Origin: Thermoanaerobacterales bacterium UBA4877
GTDB taxonomy: Bacteria > Bacillota > Thermoanaerobacteria > Thermoanaerobacterales > UBA4877
NCBI GenBank assembly: GCA_002399345.1
Contig: DHDL01000029.1
Location: forward strand, 1 to 22,669
Direction of reading: 5' to 3'
DNA length: 22,669 bases
How positions within the stretch are numbered: position 1 is the first letter of the stretch; every line of letters starts with the position of its first letter. Below are positions 7,919 through 15,708 of this stretch, in pieces. The position numbers and the translations under genes are program-made. The notes beneath the pieces are model-generated. The model was not told the origin of the DNA. It did no database searches and saw only the letters and a list, made by a program, of their open reading frames with translations.

Positions 7919-7947
7919 ATTTTATCATATGGCATATACCTTGTCAA
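7919..7947 (-). promoter_or_regulatory. Strong sigma-A promoter for rplU-prp-rpmA
   Basis: On the minus strand a perfect TTGACA (7942-7947) and TAAAAT (7919-7924) are separated by exactly 17 bp, with a TG one base before the -10. This is the best promoter in the window. It starts 17 bases after the rng stop codon. Confidence 0.92.
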
Positions 7948-7964
7948 CGCTGCCTAAAACCATA

Positions 7965-9371
7965 TCATTTACCCTGCTCTAAATAAATCTTATAGCTGTC
8001 AAGGGTCAAATTTTTGTTGTCTCTGATTATTATCTCTGCACCGGAGAGGTCCTTTAGGTCTAAAAGAAATATATTGCCCTTCATAAACTCCTCAATTGTA
8101 AAGGGGTTCAATTCCAACACTATTGCCCGGCCGGGGAATTTTTCAGAAAGCCTGATTACCTTCCTCTTAATCTTGCTGAGCAAATACTCACTGGTAAATA
8201 GCCACCCTTTTCCGTGACAATACGGGCATTGATCGACAAAAAAACTGTCATTGGTATCCTTACGCTTTTTCCGGGTAAGCTCAACCAAACCCAACGTCGT
8301 CATATCAACTACATTGGTTCTCACCCTGTCGCCTTTTACCAGCCCTCTCATATAGTCCAATAAAGTGTTTCGGTCTTCTTCTTTTTCCATATCTATAAAA
8401 TCAATTATTATAATACCGCCTAAATTTCTCAGCCTTATCTGTTTAGCTATCTCCTTAGCCGCTTCAAAATTGATGACACACACCGTTTCCTCAAGACTTT
8501 TCAAAGAAGTGCATTTACCGCTGTTAACATCGATTACGGTGAGTGCCTCCGCATTATCTATAACAATAGATCCTCCGCTCTTTAAGTTTATCTTTCTCTT
8601 GAATATATTATCGACGCTTTCTTCTATACCATAACTTTTAAATATATCAGGATCAGGCTTCATCTTAAGTTTATGTAGATATGCCGGCATATCATACTGC
8701 AAGTATCCATACAGATACTCGTAGTCATCCCCGCTATTTACCACAATCTCGGCAACATCGTCCGTAACCATATCCAAAAGAGAATTTTCCAGTGAACTTA
8801 TACCCCTGTATATCGGCACCGGAACCATAAATGTCTTATATAAATTTAGAATCCGGTCCCATTTTTTAAGAAGTTTTTCTAGATCCATGTTAAGCTCACT
8901 ATATTCGGCATTGACAGCATCAGTCCTTACGATAATACCCATATCTTCCGGCTTTATCTGTTTAACCTCTTCCTTTAACCTTTTCTTCTCACTTTCCGAA
9001 TCTATCCTGTGCGAAATACCTATATTATCAGAAAATGGAGTGAGAACCAAATATTTCCCAGGAAGAGTAATATCCCTTGTCAGTTTAGGTCCCTTATTTC
9101 CTATGGACTCCTTGGTCACCTGGGCAATAATGAAATTACCCGGTACAATATTGTTCATCATCCCTTTTTTAAGCGGAAGATACGCATTCCTTTTATATCC
9201 TATATCCACAAAAGCTGCTTCCAAACCGGAAACCATATTTATTACCTTGCCCTTGTAGATATTTCCATAAAGTTTTTCAGAAGACTCGACCCTGTATTCC
9301 AATATATCTTTATCCTCGGTTAAGGCTATCCTTCTCTGTCCTGTATAGGAATCTATAATAAGCCTTTTCAC
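7965..9371 (-). CDS. rng: Ribonuclease G/E family endoribonuclease
   Basis: Single-strand-specific endoribonuclease that in the family matures rRNA ends and starts mRNA decay. Its 468 residues contain an embedded S1 RNA-binding domain (about 33-100, starting GNIYKGKVINMVSGLEAAFV), a 5'-sensor region and the DNase I-like catalytic domain. The magnesium-binding aspartates are D281 in VIDVNSGK and D324 in IIDFIDM. A CPYC pair (C382, C385) followed by HGKGW matches the zinc-link that joins subunits. There is no long RNase E-type scaffold tail, so this is RNase G-like in length. Its GTG start overlaps the DUF2344 stop by 4 nt. Confidence 0.95.
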   Translation of the reverse strand: MKRLIIDSYTGQRRIALTEDKDILEYRVESSEKLYGNIYKGKVINMVSGLEAAFVDIGYKRNAYLPLKKGMMNNIVPGNFIIAQVTKESIGNKGPKLTRDITLPGKYLVLTPFSDNIGISHRIDSESEKKRLKEEVKQIKPEDMGIIVRTDAVNAEYSELNMDLEKLLKKWDRILNLYKTFMVPVPIYRGISSLENSLLDMVTDDVAEIVVNSGDDYEYLYGYLQYDMPAYLHKLKMKPDPDIFKSYGIEESVDNIFKRKINLKSGGSIVIDNAEALTVIDVNSGKCTSLKSLEETVCVINFEAAKEIAKQIRLRNLGGIIIIDFIDMEKEEDRNTLLDYMRGLVKGDRVRTNVVDMTTLGLVELTRKKRKDTNDSFFVDQCPYCHGKGWLFTSEYLLSKIKRKVIRLSEKFPGRAIVLELNPFTIEEFMKGNIFLLDLKDLSGAEIIIRDNKNLTLDSYKIYLEQGK

Positions 9372-10039
9372 ACAAACGCACCTGCCTCCATTGGCGTATG
9401 CTTTACTTTATCAATATATTGTTCTTCTCTCATTATGGAGGCGGCCTCTATACGGAATTCTCTCCCTGCAAAATCCAGATAGGCTCTTAGTACATACATG
9501 GGATTTATGCTTTGGGCACTGCCGGACGGCAGCCAAACCTCAAAGGTATTTTTATCCTTAATCGCCAAATCATATATAAATGGTTTTATATCCATTGTTT
9601 TTAAACCCTTTTTAGTCCTTTTTTCTATAACTATATCACCATCTAAAAATTCGTCGGCTTTATGAAAAATGTCACTTCCAAATGGGTAAATAATCTTGTA
9701 GACAGAACTTTGTATTATACTGTTGAGTGATTTAGACGAGCAGTCTATACGGGTAACATCCAGGACCTTAAGGTCCGATGGGAGGACACTATTCATCCTT
9801 TCAGCAAATTCTTCCGGCATCATGTCAGTGACATCCACATCAAAGTACTCTGCACGGCTCACATACCCCAGTGAGAGAGGAGGCGAAAAGTTCATCTTCG
9901 GTTTTGGATTGAAGCCTTCTGTCAGTACAAATGGCACCTCGGCCCTGCGCAGAGCTCTTTGAAATGCCCTCAGCACATCAAGATGCGAAATATATCTGAC
10001 ATCCTCTCCTTTTTGATATTTGGTTCTAAGCTTGTCCAT
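9368..10039 (-). CDS. DUF2344 (TIGR03936 family) protein
   Basis: 223 residues of an uncharacterised family. The N-terminal half is the most typical: KYQKGEDVRYISHLDVLRAFQRALRRAEVPF, which I split here as KYQKGEDVRYISHLD and VLRAFQRALRRAEVPF, then TEGFNPKPKMNFSPPLSLGY. It has no membrane segment and no cysteine motif. Its first 14 nt overlap the radical SAM gene and its last 4 overlap rng. In some bacteria the same domain is fused to the C-terminus of the radical SAM protein, so the two very likely act together. The basic, aromatic N-terminal surface suggests RNA or ribosome binding, but that is a guess. Confidence 0.85.
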   Translation of the reverse strand: MDKLRTKYQKGEDVRYISHLDVLRAFQRALRRAEVPFVLTEGFNPKPKMNFSPPLSLGYVSRAEYFDVDVTDMMPEEFAERMNSVLPSDLKVLDVTRIDCSSKSLNSIIQSSVYKIIYPFGSDIFHKADEFLDGDIVIEKRTKKGLKTMDIKPFIYDLAIKDKNTFEVWLPSGSAQSINPMYVLRAYLDFAGREFRIEAASIMREEQYIDKVKHTPMEAGAFV

Positions 10040-11873
10040 AGCACTTAAGCCCCTCTTCTAAATCTTGTATTCCGCATTTTATACAATGCTTCCTGCAGTC
10101 AAATGTATTCTTTTGCTTGTATGCCCTGTCTCTTTCCCTCTTTAAGAATTCTTTAGTGACTCCGACATCAATATGATCCCATGGAAACACCTCGTCATCA
10201 GACCGCTTGCGCGATGCATAAAACCCCGGGTCTATCCCGCATTCCTCAAATGCCTGCATCCATGAATCAAAATCAAAGTATTCATTCCACGAGTCAAAAC
10301 GGCATCCTTTTTCCCACGCCTTTTTAAGTACCATAGAGATGCGTCTGTCCCCCCTTGATATAACAGCCTCCAAAAAACTGAGCTGTGCATCATGGTAGGT
10401 AAATCTCATTACATGACCTTTTATTTTACTTTTAACATGGTACTGCTTTCTCACAAGCTCCTCTATGCTGTCCTGCGCTTCCCACTGAAAAGGCGTATGG
10501 GGCTTTGGCACAAATGCCGATGCGCTTAAGGTCACCTTAAGTCCCCGTGTATTCCCGTGAATTTTTTTATATTCGTCCAATACTCTTCTACCGAGTATAG
10601 GTATTCCCTCAAGGTCTTCATCTGTTTCCGTGGGCAATCCTATCATAAAGTAAAGCTTTAAAGTGCGCCAGCCGAACTTAAAGGCCGAACAAACGGCATT
10701 AACAAGGTCCTGCTCGGTTACATTTTTGTTAATGACATCCCGGAGGCGCTGTGAACCGGCCTCGGGCGCAAAAGTTATACCCGACTTCCTGACCTCTTCG
10801 ATTTTATTAAATATATCCACATATCCTGCGTCTATCCGCAGTGACGGCAGCGATACCCCTATCCCCTTTTCTTTGAATTCATCCATGAGTGCATCTATGA
10901 GTTCACTTAAAAAGGTATAGTCACAGCTGCTTAAGGATACCAGGGATATTTCATCATATCCTGTAGATGCCACAAGTTTTTTAGCAAGCTCCATTAGTTT
11001 ATCAACCGAGCGTTCTCTAATTGGGCGGTATATCATTCCGGCCTGACAAAAACGGCAGCCATGCGTACATCCTCTGAATATTTCCAGCATAATGCGATCA
11101 TGCACCGTCTGAAGATACGGGACTATTATTTTGTCAGGATAATAGGCCTCGTCCATGTTTCTTACGACCCGCTTTTTTATTTTTGTAGGCAGGCCACCGC
11201 ATGACGGCTTTACGCTTCTGACCGTTCCGTCCTCATTATAAGTCATAACATAAAGCGATGGCACGTATACACCCGGTATATCCGCCATCCGCCTCAACAT
11301 GTCTTTTCTGGCCAGGCCTTTTCCTCTGCAGTCGTTATAGACATCCATTATTTCACCTATTACCTCCTCGCCCTCGCCAATGACAAAAAAATCAATAAAC
11401 TGTGCCAAAGGTTCGGGGTTGCATGCACATGGACCGCCTGCTATCACAAGCGGATGTGATTCATCACGGTCTGCCGCATCAAGAGGTATGCCTGCTAAAG
11501 ACAGCATGTTCAGTATGTTCGTATAGCTCATCTCATATTGAAGGGTAAAACCTACAAAATCAAAATTCTTGACCGGGGTCATACTTTCAAGAGAGAAAAG
11601 AGGCAGGCTCTCATTCTTTAAAATCTCCTCCATGTCCACCCATGGCGCAAATACCCTCTCGCAAGATACATCCTCTCTATCATTTAAAAGATGATATAGA
11701 ATCTTTATACCAAGGTGCGACATGCCTATTTCATAAATATCCGGAAATGCAAATACAAATCTGATCATACCGTCAACGTAGTTTTTATGAACACTGTTTA
11801 GTTCATTGCCTATATACCTGGCAGGCTTTTCAACCCTCGGCAGTATTTCATCAATTATTTTGTCCTTTAGCAT
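10026..11873 (-). CDS. Radical SAM protein, TIGR03960 family, with C-terminal cysteine cluster
   Basis: Function unknown in the literature I can recall. From the ATG at 11873 it is 615 residues. An N-terminal Rossmann-like region (about 30-175, VGFTLQYEMSY...GEGEEV) resembles the B12-binding-type domain of such enzymes. The radical SAM core carries the canonical CTHGCRFC motif, giving ligands C269, C273 and C276. The C-terminus has a second C-x3-C-x2-C (C593, C597, C600) plus C611, a likely auxiliary iron-sulfur site. A longer start at 11885 is in frame, but its SD touches the ATG; the ATG at 11873 has AGG six bases upstream and fits how family members begin. It overlaps DUF2344 by 14 nt. Confidence 0.9.
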   Translation of the reverse strand: MLKDKIIDEILPRVEKPARYIGNELNSVHKNYVDGMIRFVFAFPDIYEIGMSHLGIKILYHLLNDREDVSCERVFAPWVDMEEILKNESLPLFSLESMTPVKNFDFVGFTLQYEMSYTNILNMLSLAGIPLDAADRDESHPLVIAGGPCACNPEPLAQFIDFFVIGEGEEVIGEIMDVYNDCRGKGLARKDMLRRMADIPGVYVPSLYVMTYNEDGTVRSVKPSCGGLPTKIKKRVVRNMDEAYYPDKIIVPYLQTVHDRIMLEIFRGCTHGCRFCQAGMIYRPIRERSVDKLMELAKKLVASTGYDEISLVSLSSCDYTFLSELIDALMDEFKEKGIGVSLPSLRIDAGYVDIFNKIEEVRKSGITFAPEAGSQRLRDVINKNVTEQDLVNAVCSAFKFGWRTLKLYFMIGLPTETDEDLEGIPILGRRVLDEYKKIHGNTRGLKVTLSASAFVPKPHTPFQWEAQDSIEELVRKQYHVKSKIKGHVMRFTYHDAQLSFLEAVISRGDRRISMVLKKAWEKGCRFDSWNEYFDFDSWMQAFEECGIDPGFYASRKRSDDEVFPWDHIDVGVTKEFLKRERDRAYKQKNTFDCRKHCIKCGIQDLEEGLKCYGQA

Positions 11874-11907
11874 AACTAACCTCATTCCCTTAGTTAATAA
11901 TATTTAT

Positions 11908-11916
11908 ATTTTATCA
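11908..11916 (-). promoter_or_regulatory. Possible extended -10 promoter for the radical SAM/DUF2344/rng genes
   Basis: The AT-rich gap after the M23 gene holds TGATAAAAT on the minus strand (TG, one base, then TAAAAT at 11908-11913). No good -35 is present at 16-18 bp. Confidence 0.4.
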
Positions 11917-11957
11917 TAATTCTTATATATTTTCATGTTGCAAAGCACCGCCCGGTC

Positions 11958-12674
11958 TTAATTTATGATTTTTTGTCGATCAGATTTATCTTCCAGCATG
12001 GTCATAGGATCTACGGCCTTTTCATTTTCCCATACCTCAAAATGAAGATGCGGGGAGGTAGCAAGTCCCGTTGCTCCCGCTTTACCTATAATCCTGCTTT
12101 GTTTAACCTTGTCATTTACCTTTACCGTTGACTCAGAGAGATGCGCATACAATGTCTTAAGCCTATCACTATGCTTAATTAAAATATAATTACCCAGCTC
12201 ATTGTCGAAATCCGTTTTCTCAACCGTGCCGCCCATCGCAGCCTTAATCGGCGTACCTTCCTTTACGCCTATGTCTATCCCTTGATGTACCCTTATATCA
12301 TTAAAAACAGGATGCACCCTCTTTCCAAATTTCGAGGTTATCGGACCGTCGGCAGGCATAATCATCTTTTGCTTGGTATTAGTAATCTCCATCTCTTTAA
12401 ATACCGAGGCCACTTTATTGCGGTACACCGGAATTTTTTTGAATACATACTTTATGCCGCTCGCCCCGTCTTCAATGGTATAATCATAGGCTAGGCCCTT
12501 TTTGACATAGCCCATCATATTATCAACAAATGAAACCTTTACGGATGATAAGCTAAGCAATACCGCCAGTATCAAAAGTGATATCGCAATCTGCTTAAGT
12601 ATTTTGGAAGCCCTGCTTTTTAAACCTCTTTGTCCGCTCCCCCTAATATTTCCTCTATAAGGTGCTTTATACAT
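11958..12674 (-). CDS. M23 (LytM) family peptidase, SpoIVFA-like
   Basis: 238 residues: a basic cytoplasmic N-terminus, one membrane segment (about residues 29-50), a linker, and an extracytoplasmic LytM domain (about 107-225). The zinc/catalytic residues are all present: H130 and D134 (HQGID), H178 (AHLS), and H209 and H211 (HLHFE), so it may be an active peptidoglycan endopeptidase. Size, topology and the location between rodA/min and the radical SAM gene resemble SpoIVFA, the membrane anchor of the sigma-K processing protease SpoIVFB in sporulation. The usual SpoIVFB gene is not beside it. The start ATG at 12672-12674 has AAGGAGG seven bases upstream, and that SD is buried in a perfect hairpin. 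A vegetative wall hydrolase is the alternative. Confidence 0.85.
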   Translation of the reverse strand: MYKAPYRGNIRGSGQRGLKSRASKILKQIAISLLILAVLLSLSSVKVSFVDNMMGYVKKGLAYDYTIEDGASGIKYVFKKIPVYRNKVASVFKEMEITNTKQKMIMPADGPITSKFGKRVHPVFNDIRVHQGIDIGVKEGTPIKAAMGGTVEKTDFDNELGNYILIKHSDRLKTLYAHLSESTVKVNDKVKQSRIIGKAGATGLATSPHLHFEVWENEKAVDPMTMLEDKSDRQKIIN

Positions 12675-12732
12675 AAGGAAGCCTCCTTCGTCCTTATTCT
12701 ATTACTAAAATATATTTGAAGGAGGCTTCCTT
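12675..12732 (-). promoter_or_regulatory. RBS-sequestering hairpin upstream of the M23 gene
   Basis: A perfect 15-bp inverted repeat, AAGGAAGCCTCCTTC (12675-12689) against GAAGGAGGCTTCCTT (12718-12732), encloses a 28-nt A/T-rich loop. In the minus-strand RNA the 3' arm contains the whole Shine-Dalgarno AAGGAGG and the spacer, and ends on the base before the ATG. No U-tract follows on either strand, so it is not a normal terminator. Each arm can also fold on itself weakly (AAGGA/TCCTT). Confidence 0.8.
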
Positions 12733-12778
12733 TATTACATTATTCACTTATGGATTTAAAAGTGTTATAAAATCACGC

Positions 12779-13882
12779 TTAAAAGTTTATCTTCTGCCGC
12801 CTCATACCGACGCTTATTACTATACCTAGAGCTATCAAATTAGCTAAAAGTGAGCTACCGCCATAGCTCATGAATGGTAGAGTTATCCCTGTAATTGGCA
12901 TAAGGCCTATGGTCATACCAATATTTTCAAATATCTGGAACAAGAACATGGCGGCCACACCTACACATAGGTACATACCGAATTTATCCTTTGCCCGTGC
13001 GGCAATCTTGATTATTCTATATAAAATGATCAAATAAAGTAATACGACAATCGCAGCCCCTATAAACCCAAGCTCTTCACCCACCACTGAAAATATAAAA
13101 TCCGTACGGGCTTCAGGCAGAAAATTAAGTTGAGTCTGAGTCCCGTTATATAACCCCCTGCCCGTCAGCATTCCCGAGCCTACCGCAATTTTGGATTGGA
13201 TTGCATGATACCCTGTTTTAAGGGGGTCACGGCTGGGATTAATGAAAGTAATAATCCTGTTTCTCTGATGCGGCTTTAAAGCATAAAACCAGATTATCGG
13301 CATGGAAACCGCTACGGCCGATCCACCTGCCAGTATGAATTTCTTCTCAATTCCATAAACGAAAAGCATGCCCAGTGTAATTGCAACAAATACCAGTGCA
13401 GTACCTAGATCGGGCTGTACGAAGATAATTACGAATGGTATTCCGACATTCATCATGATCATAAGCACATCATGAGCATTATCCAGCGGCCCGTCTCTCT
13501 CCGAAAGAAATTTGGATAGAGTTATTATACATGCCACCTTTGCAAATTCCGAAGGCTGCAAGTTAAAAAATCCTAGTGATATCCAGCTCTGCGCACCTTT
13601 TGACACATGGCCCACAACCGCTACCATTAAAAGGATTATGATATTTGCTATGTAAATATACTTGCTGTAACCGTTTAAATAACTGTAATCCATACTCATA
13701 AGTAAAATAAATGCCACCGTACCTATAGCAAGTGATAATGCTTGCTTTATAACCGATGAATAAGAGCCGTTCTCCTTAACATGGGTGGCACTACTTATTG
13801 CCAGTATTCCAATAGCAGCCACAATATAAACACAAATCACTAGAACATAATCGACATTCTTTAAAAGCTTTTTATCTACCAT
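12779..13882 (-). CDS. rodA: SEDS peptidoglycan glycosyltransferase RodA
   Basis: SEDS enzymes polymerise lipid II; RodA works with a class B PBP in cylindrical wall growth. The 367-residue protein is a multi-pass membrane protein (about ten segments) with the family signatures LQPSEFAKVA (109-118), VQPDLGTALVF, GRGLYNGTQTQ and PEARTDFIFSVVGEELG, in which D261 is the conserved catalytic aspartate. PFMSYGGSSL follows near the C-terminus. RodA rather than FtsW is chosen because it sits in the mre/mrdA/min cluster, which is suggestive but not decisive. The ATG at 13880-13882 follows a G-rich SD. It is preceded by its own promoter. Confidence 0.92.
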   Translation of the reverse strand: MVDKKLLKNVDYVLVICVYIVAAIGILAISSATHVKENGSYSSVIKQALSLAIGTVAFILLMSMDYSYLNGYSKYIYIANIIILLMVAVVGHVSKGAQSWISLGFFNLQPSEFAKVACIITLSKFLSERDGPLDNAHDVLMIMMNVGIPFVIIFVQPDLGTALVFVAITLGMLFVYGIEKKFILAGGSAVAVSMPIIWFYALKPHQRNRIITFINPSRDPLKTGYHAIQSKIAVGSGMLTGRGLYNGTQTQLNFLPEARTDFIFSVVGEELGFIGAAIVVLLYLIILYRIIKIAARAKDKFGMYLCVGVAAMFLFQIFENIGMTIGLMPITGITLPFMSYGGSSLLANLIALGIVISVGMRRQKINF

Positions 13883-13913
13883 TTAAGCACCACCCCCGTA
13901 TCCGTATACCATT

Positions 13914-13922
13914 ATTATAGCA
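13914..13922 (-). promoter_or_regulatory. Extended -10 promoter for rodA
   Basis: In the 78-bp gap after minE the minus strand reads TGCTATAAT: TG, one base, and a perfect TATAAT (13914-13919). The -35 position (around 13937-13942, TAAAAT) is poor, as is usual for extended -10 promoters. Confidence 0.6.
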
Positions 13923-13960
13923 TACCCGGCAGCAGCATTTTAAATGAAAATATTGGATCA

Positions 13961-14236
13961 TCATTTACCTATGTTCTTCATCCTCTTTATTGGCACATTG
14001 GCAACAAGTTCCGGCATACTTGTATTAGAAGACCTCGATGCATTGTCAATTTTAATCTCCACATCCTGGGGATCTATCTCAGCATAGTCGGATATAGCTT
14101 TAACGATATCATTCTTCAGCATATCCATATATTGAGGATAAACATTGGTCCTGTCATGCACAAGGATTGTACGAAGACGATCCTTGGCAACATCCTTGCT
14201 GCTTCCCTTTGAAATAAAAGCGTTAAAAAATCCCAT
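13961..14236 (-). CDS. minE: Cell division topological specificity factor MinE
   Basis: MinE stimulates MinD ATPase and restricts MinCD so that septation happens at mid-cell. The 91-residue protein has the N-terminal MinD-interacting/membrane helix region (MGFFNAFISKG, then AKDRLRTILVHDR) and the C-terminal topological domain with LKNDIVKAISDYAEID and DVEIKID. An upstream in-frame reading (from 14269) exists, but GGAGG lies exactly 7 nt before the ATG at 14236, so the shorter start is used. It begins 13 nt after the minD stop. Confidence 0.94.
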   Translation of the reverse strand: MGFFNAFISKGSSKDVAKDRLRTILVHDRTNVYPQYMDMLKNDIVKAISDYAEIDPQDVEIKIDNASRSSNTSMPELVANVPIKRMKNIGK

Positions 14237-14249
14237 AACCATACCTCCT

Positions 14250-15050
14250 CTATTTTGCACCCATGCCAAATAATCGTTTCAATTTCCCAAAAAAACCGTC
14301 ATCCACGCTGAGATCCATAAAGGGCACATCCTCACCCAACAGCCTTCTTGTTATATTTTTATATGCCTTGCCCGCCATCGACTTGTCATCGGTAACAGCC
14401 GGTTCGCCCCTGTTGGTTGAAATAACTATTTTTTCATCGTCCGGAACAACGCCCAAGAGCGTAACGGCAAGAAAATCCAGCATATCATCTATACTGAGCA
14501 TATCATTCCGCTTGACCATATCCATACGAATCCTATTTATAATGAGATAAGCATCCCTGAGATCATTTGCCTCCAGCAGGCCAATTATCCTATCTGCATC
14601 TCTTACGGCTGACATTTCCGGCGTAGTCACAACTATTGCCCTGTCTGCACCCGAAATGGCATTCTTAAAACCCTGCTCAATGCCTGCCGGGCAATCTACT
14701 ATTATAAAATCAAACTCTTCCTTGAGTTCATTGCAAAGCTTCTGCATCTGCTCAGGCTTGACGGCTGTTTTATCTTTTGTTTGCGCCGCGGGCAGCAAAA
14801 AAAGACTGTCAAACCGCTTGTCCTTTATTAAGGCTTGCCTTAATCTGCACTCCCCTCTTACAACGTCCACTATATCATAAACAATTCTGTTCTCAAGCCC
14901 CATAACTACATCCAAATTCCTAAGACCGATATCTGCGTCCAGCAGTGCAACTTTGTTTCCTGCCAACGCCAACCCTGTCCCAATATTAGCAGTGGCGGTC
15001 GTCTTTCCGACGCCACCCTTCCCTGAAGTTACTACATAGACTGTTCCCAT
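14250..15050 (-). CDS. minD: Septum site-determining ATPase MinD
   Basis: Membrane-associated ParA-type ATPase that recruits MinC. The 266-residue protein shows the deviant Walker A motif GKGGVGKTT (residues 10-18, signature lysine K11), DADIGLRNLD, the Walker B-like VDCPAGIEQG, and a C-terminal amphipathic membrane-targeting helix (FFGKLKRLFGMG). GGAGGG lies 8 nt before the ATG. It follows minC closely and is followed by minE, forming a minCDE operon. Confidence 0.97.
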   Translation of the reverse strand: MGTVYVVTSGKGGVGKTTATANIGTGLALAGNKVALLDADIGLRNLDVVMGLENRIVYDIVDVVRGECRLRQALIKDKRFDSLFLLPAAQTKDKTAVKPEQMQKLCNELKEEFDFIIVDCPAGIEQGFKNAISGADRAIVVTTPEMSAVRDADRIIGLLEANDLRDAYLIINRIRMDMVKRNDMLSIDDMLDFLAVTLLGVVPDDEKIVISTNRGEPAVTDDKSMAGKAYKNITRRLLGEDVPFMDLSVDDGFFGKLKRLFGMGAK

Positions 15051-15075
15051 TATTTAATCCCTCCTCATCTATATT

Positions 15076-15681
15076 TTACAACATTTTACTTTTTGGGTTA
15101 AGAGGTTCTAAGATAATTTTTCCATTATTTGTGTATGCGATCTCTGGAACATCAGCCCGGTATCTTTTTGTGTCCGGGGCCCGTGATATAATTTTACCTA
15201 TTCTTATCTGGAGACTTTCCATTCTGATTGCAGCGACAATTGCCTTATCATTATTAGGATAACCGGCATGCAGCAGACCATTTGTCCTGCCCATGATGAT
15301 TATGTTTCCACCCGCCTTTATCTCTGAGCCGTCATTGGTATCTCCCAAAACAATCACATGTCCGTGCTCTTCAATAAGCTGGCCTGATCTTACGGTACCA
15401 TGGATAAACCTTGCCGATTCGTTTTTCTTCTTATTATTGACAGAACCTATAAACAAAGTCCTGAAACCGTATTTCGTCTCCAGAAGTTCTCTAATCTTAT
15501 ACTTTTCAAGCTGGTTGAGTTCTTTACCCTTTACAACAGCTTTCATATGTGAATTTTTGTAGAATCCGTCGGATTTTTCCAGCTGTTCATCAAGATCATG
15601 ATAGGCCTCCATAAAATCATCATAATCATTAATATCAAATAAAATCCTGTTTCGCATACCTTTTATATTGAATTTTGCCAT
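15076..15681 (-). CDS. minC: Septum site-determining protein MinC
   Basis: MinC inhibits FtsZ ring formation away from mid-cell and is placed on the membrane by MinD. From the ATG at 15681 it is 201 residues: an N-terminal domain (about 1-95) and the C-terminal beta-helix MinD-binding domain (about 97-197). The C-terminal domain shows GTVRSGQLIEEHGHVIVLGD, split into GTVRSGQ and HGHVIVLGD, then GGNIIIMG and GLLHAGYPNND. The in-frame longer start at 15696 is less likely because GGAGG lies 6 nt before the 15681 ATG. It is the first gene of minCDE, behind a sigma-H-like promoter and the mrdA terminator. Confidence 0.95.
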   Translation of the reverse strand: MAKFNIKGMRNRILFDINDYDDFMEAYHDLDEQLEKSDGFYKNSHMKAVVKGKELNQLEKYKIRELLETKYGFRTLFIGSVNNKKKNESARFIHGTVRSGQLIEEHGHVIVLGDTNDGSEIKAGGNIIIMGRTNGLLHAGYPNNDKAIVAAIRMESLQIRIGKIISRAPDTKRYRADVPEIAYTNNGKIILEPLNPKSKML

Positions 15682-15708
15682 ATCCATCCTCCGCATCTAC
15701 TACATTGT

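Noticed and set aside
12675..12732. Reading the 15-bp inverted repeat after rodA as an intrinsic terminator
   Set aside because: No T-run follows either arm in the transcript direction, the loop is 28 nt, and the 3' arm coincides exactly with the SD of the next gene; a translation-control hairpin fits better.
14237..14269. Longer MinE start (11 extra residues, overlapping minD)
   Set aside because: The GGAGG SD lies 3' of that start and is perfectly spaced for the ATG at 14236; MinE proteins normally begin close to that point.
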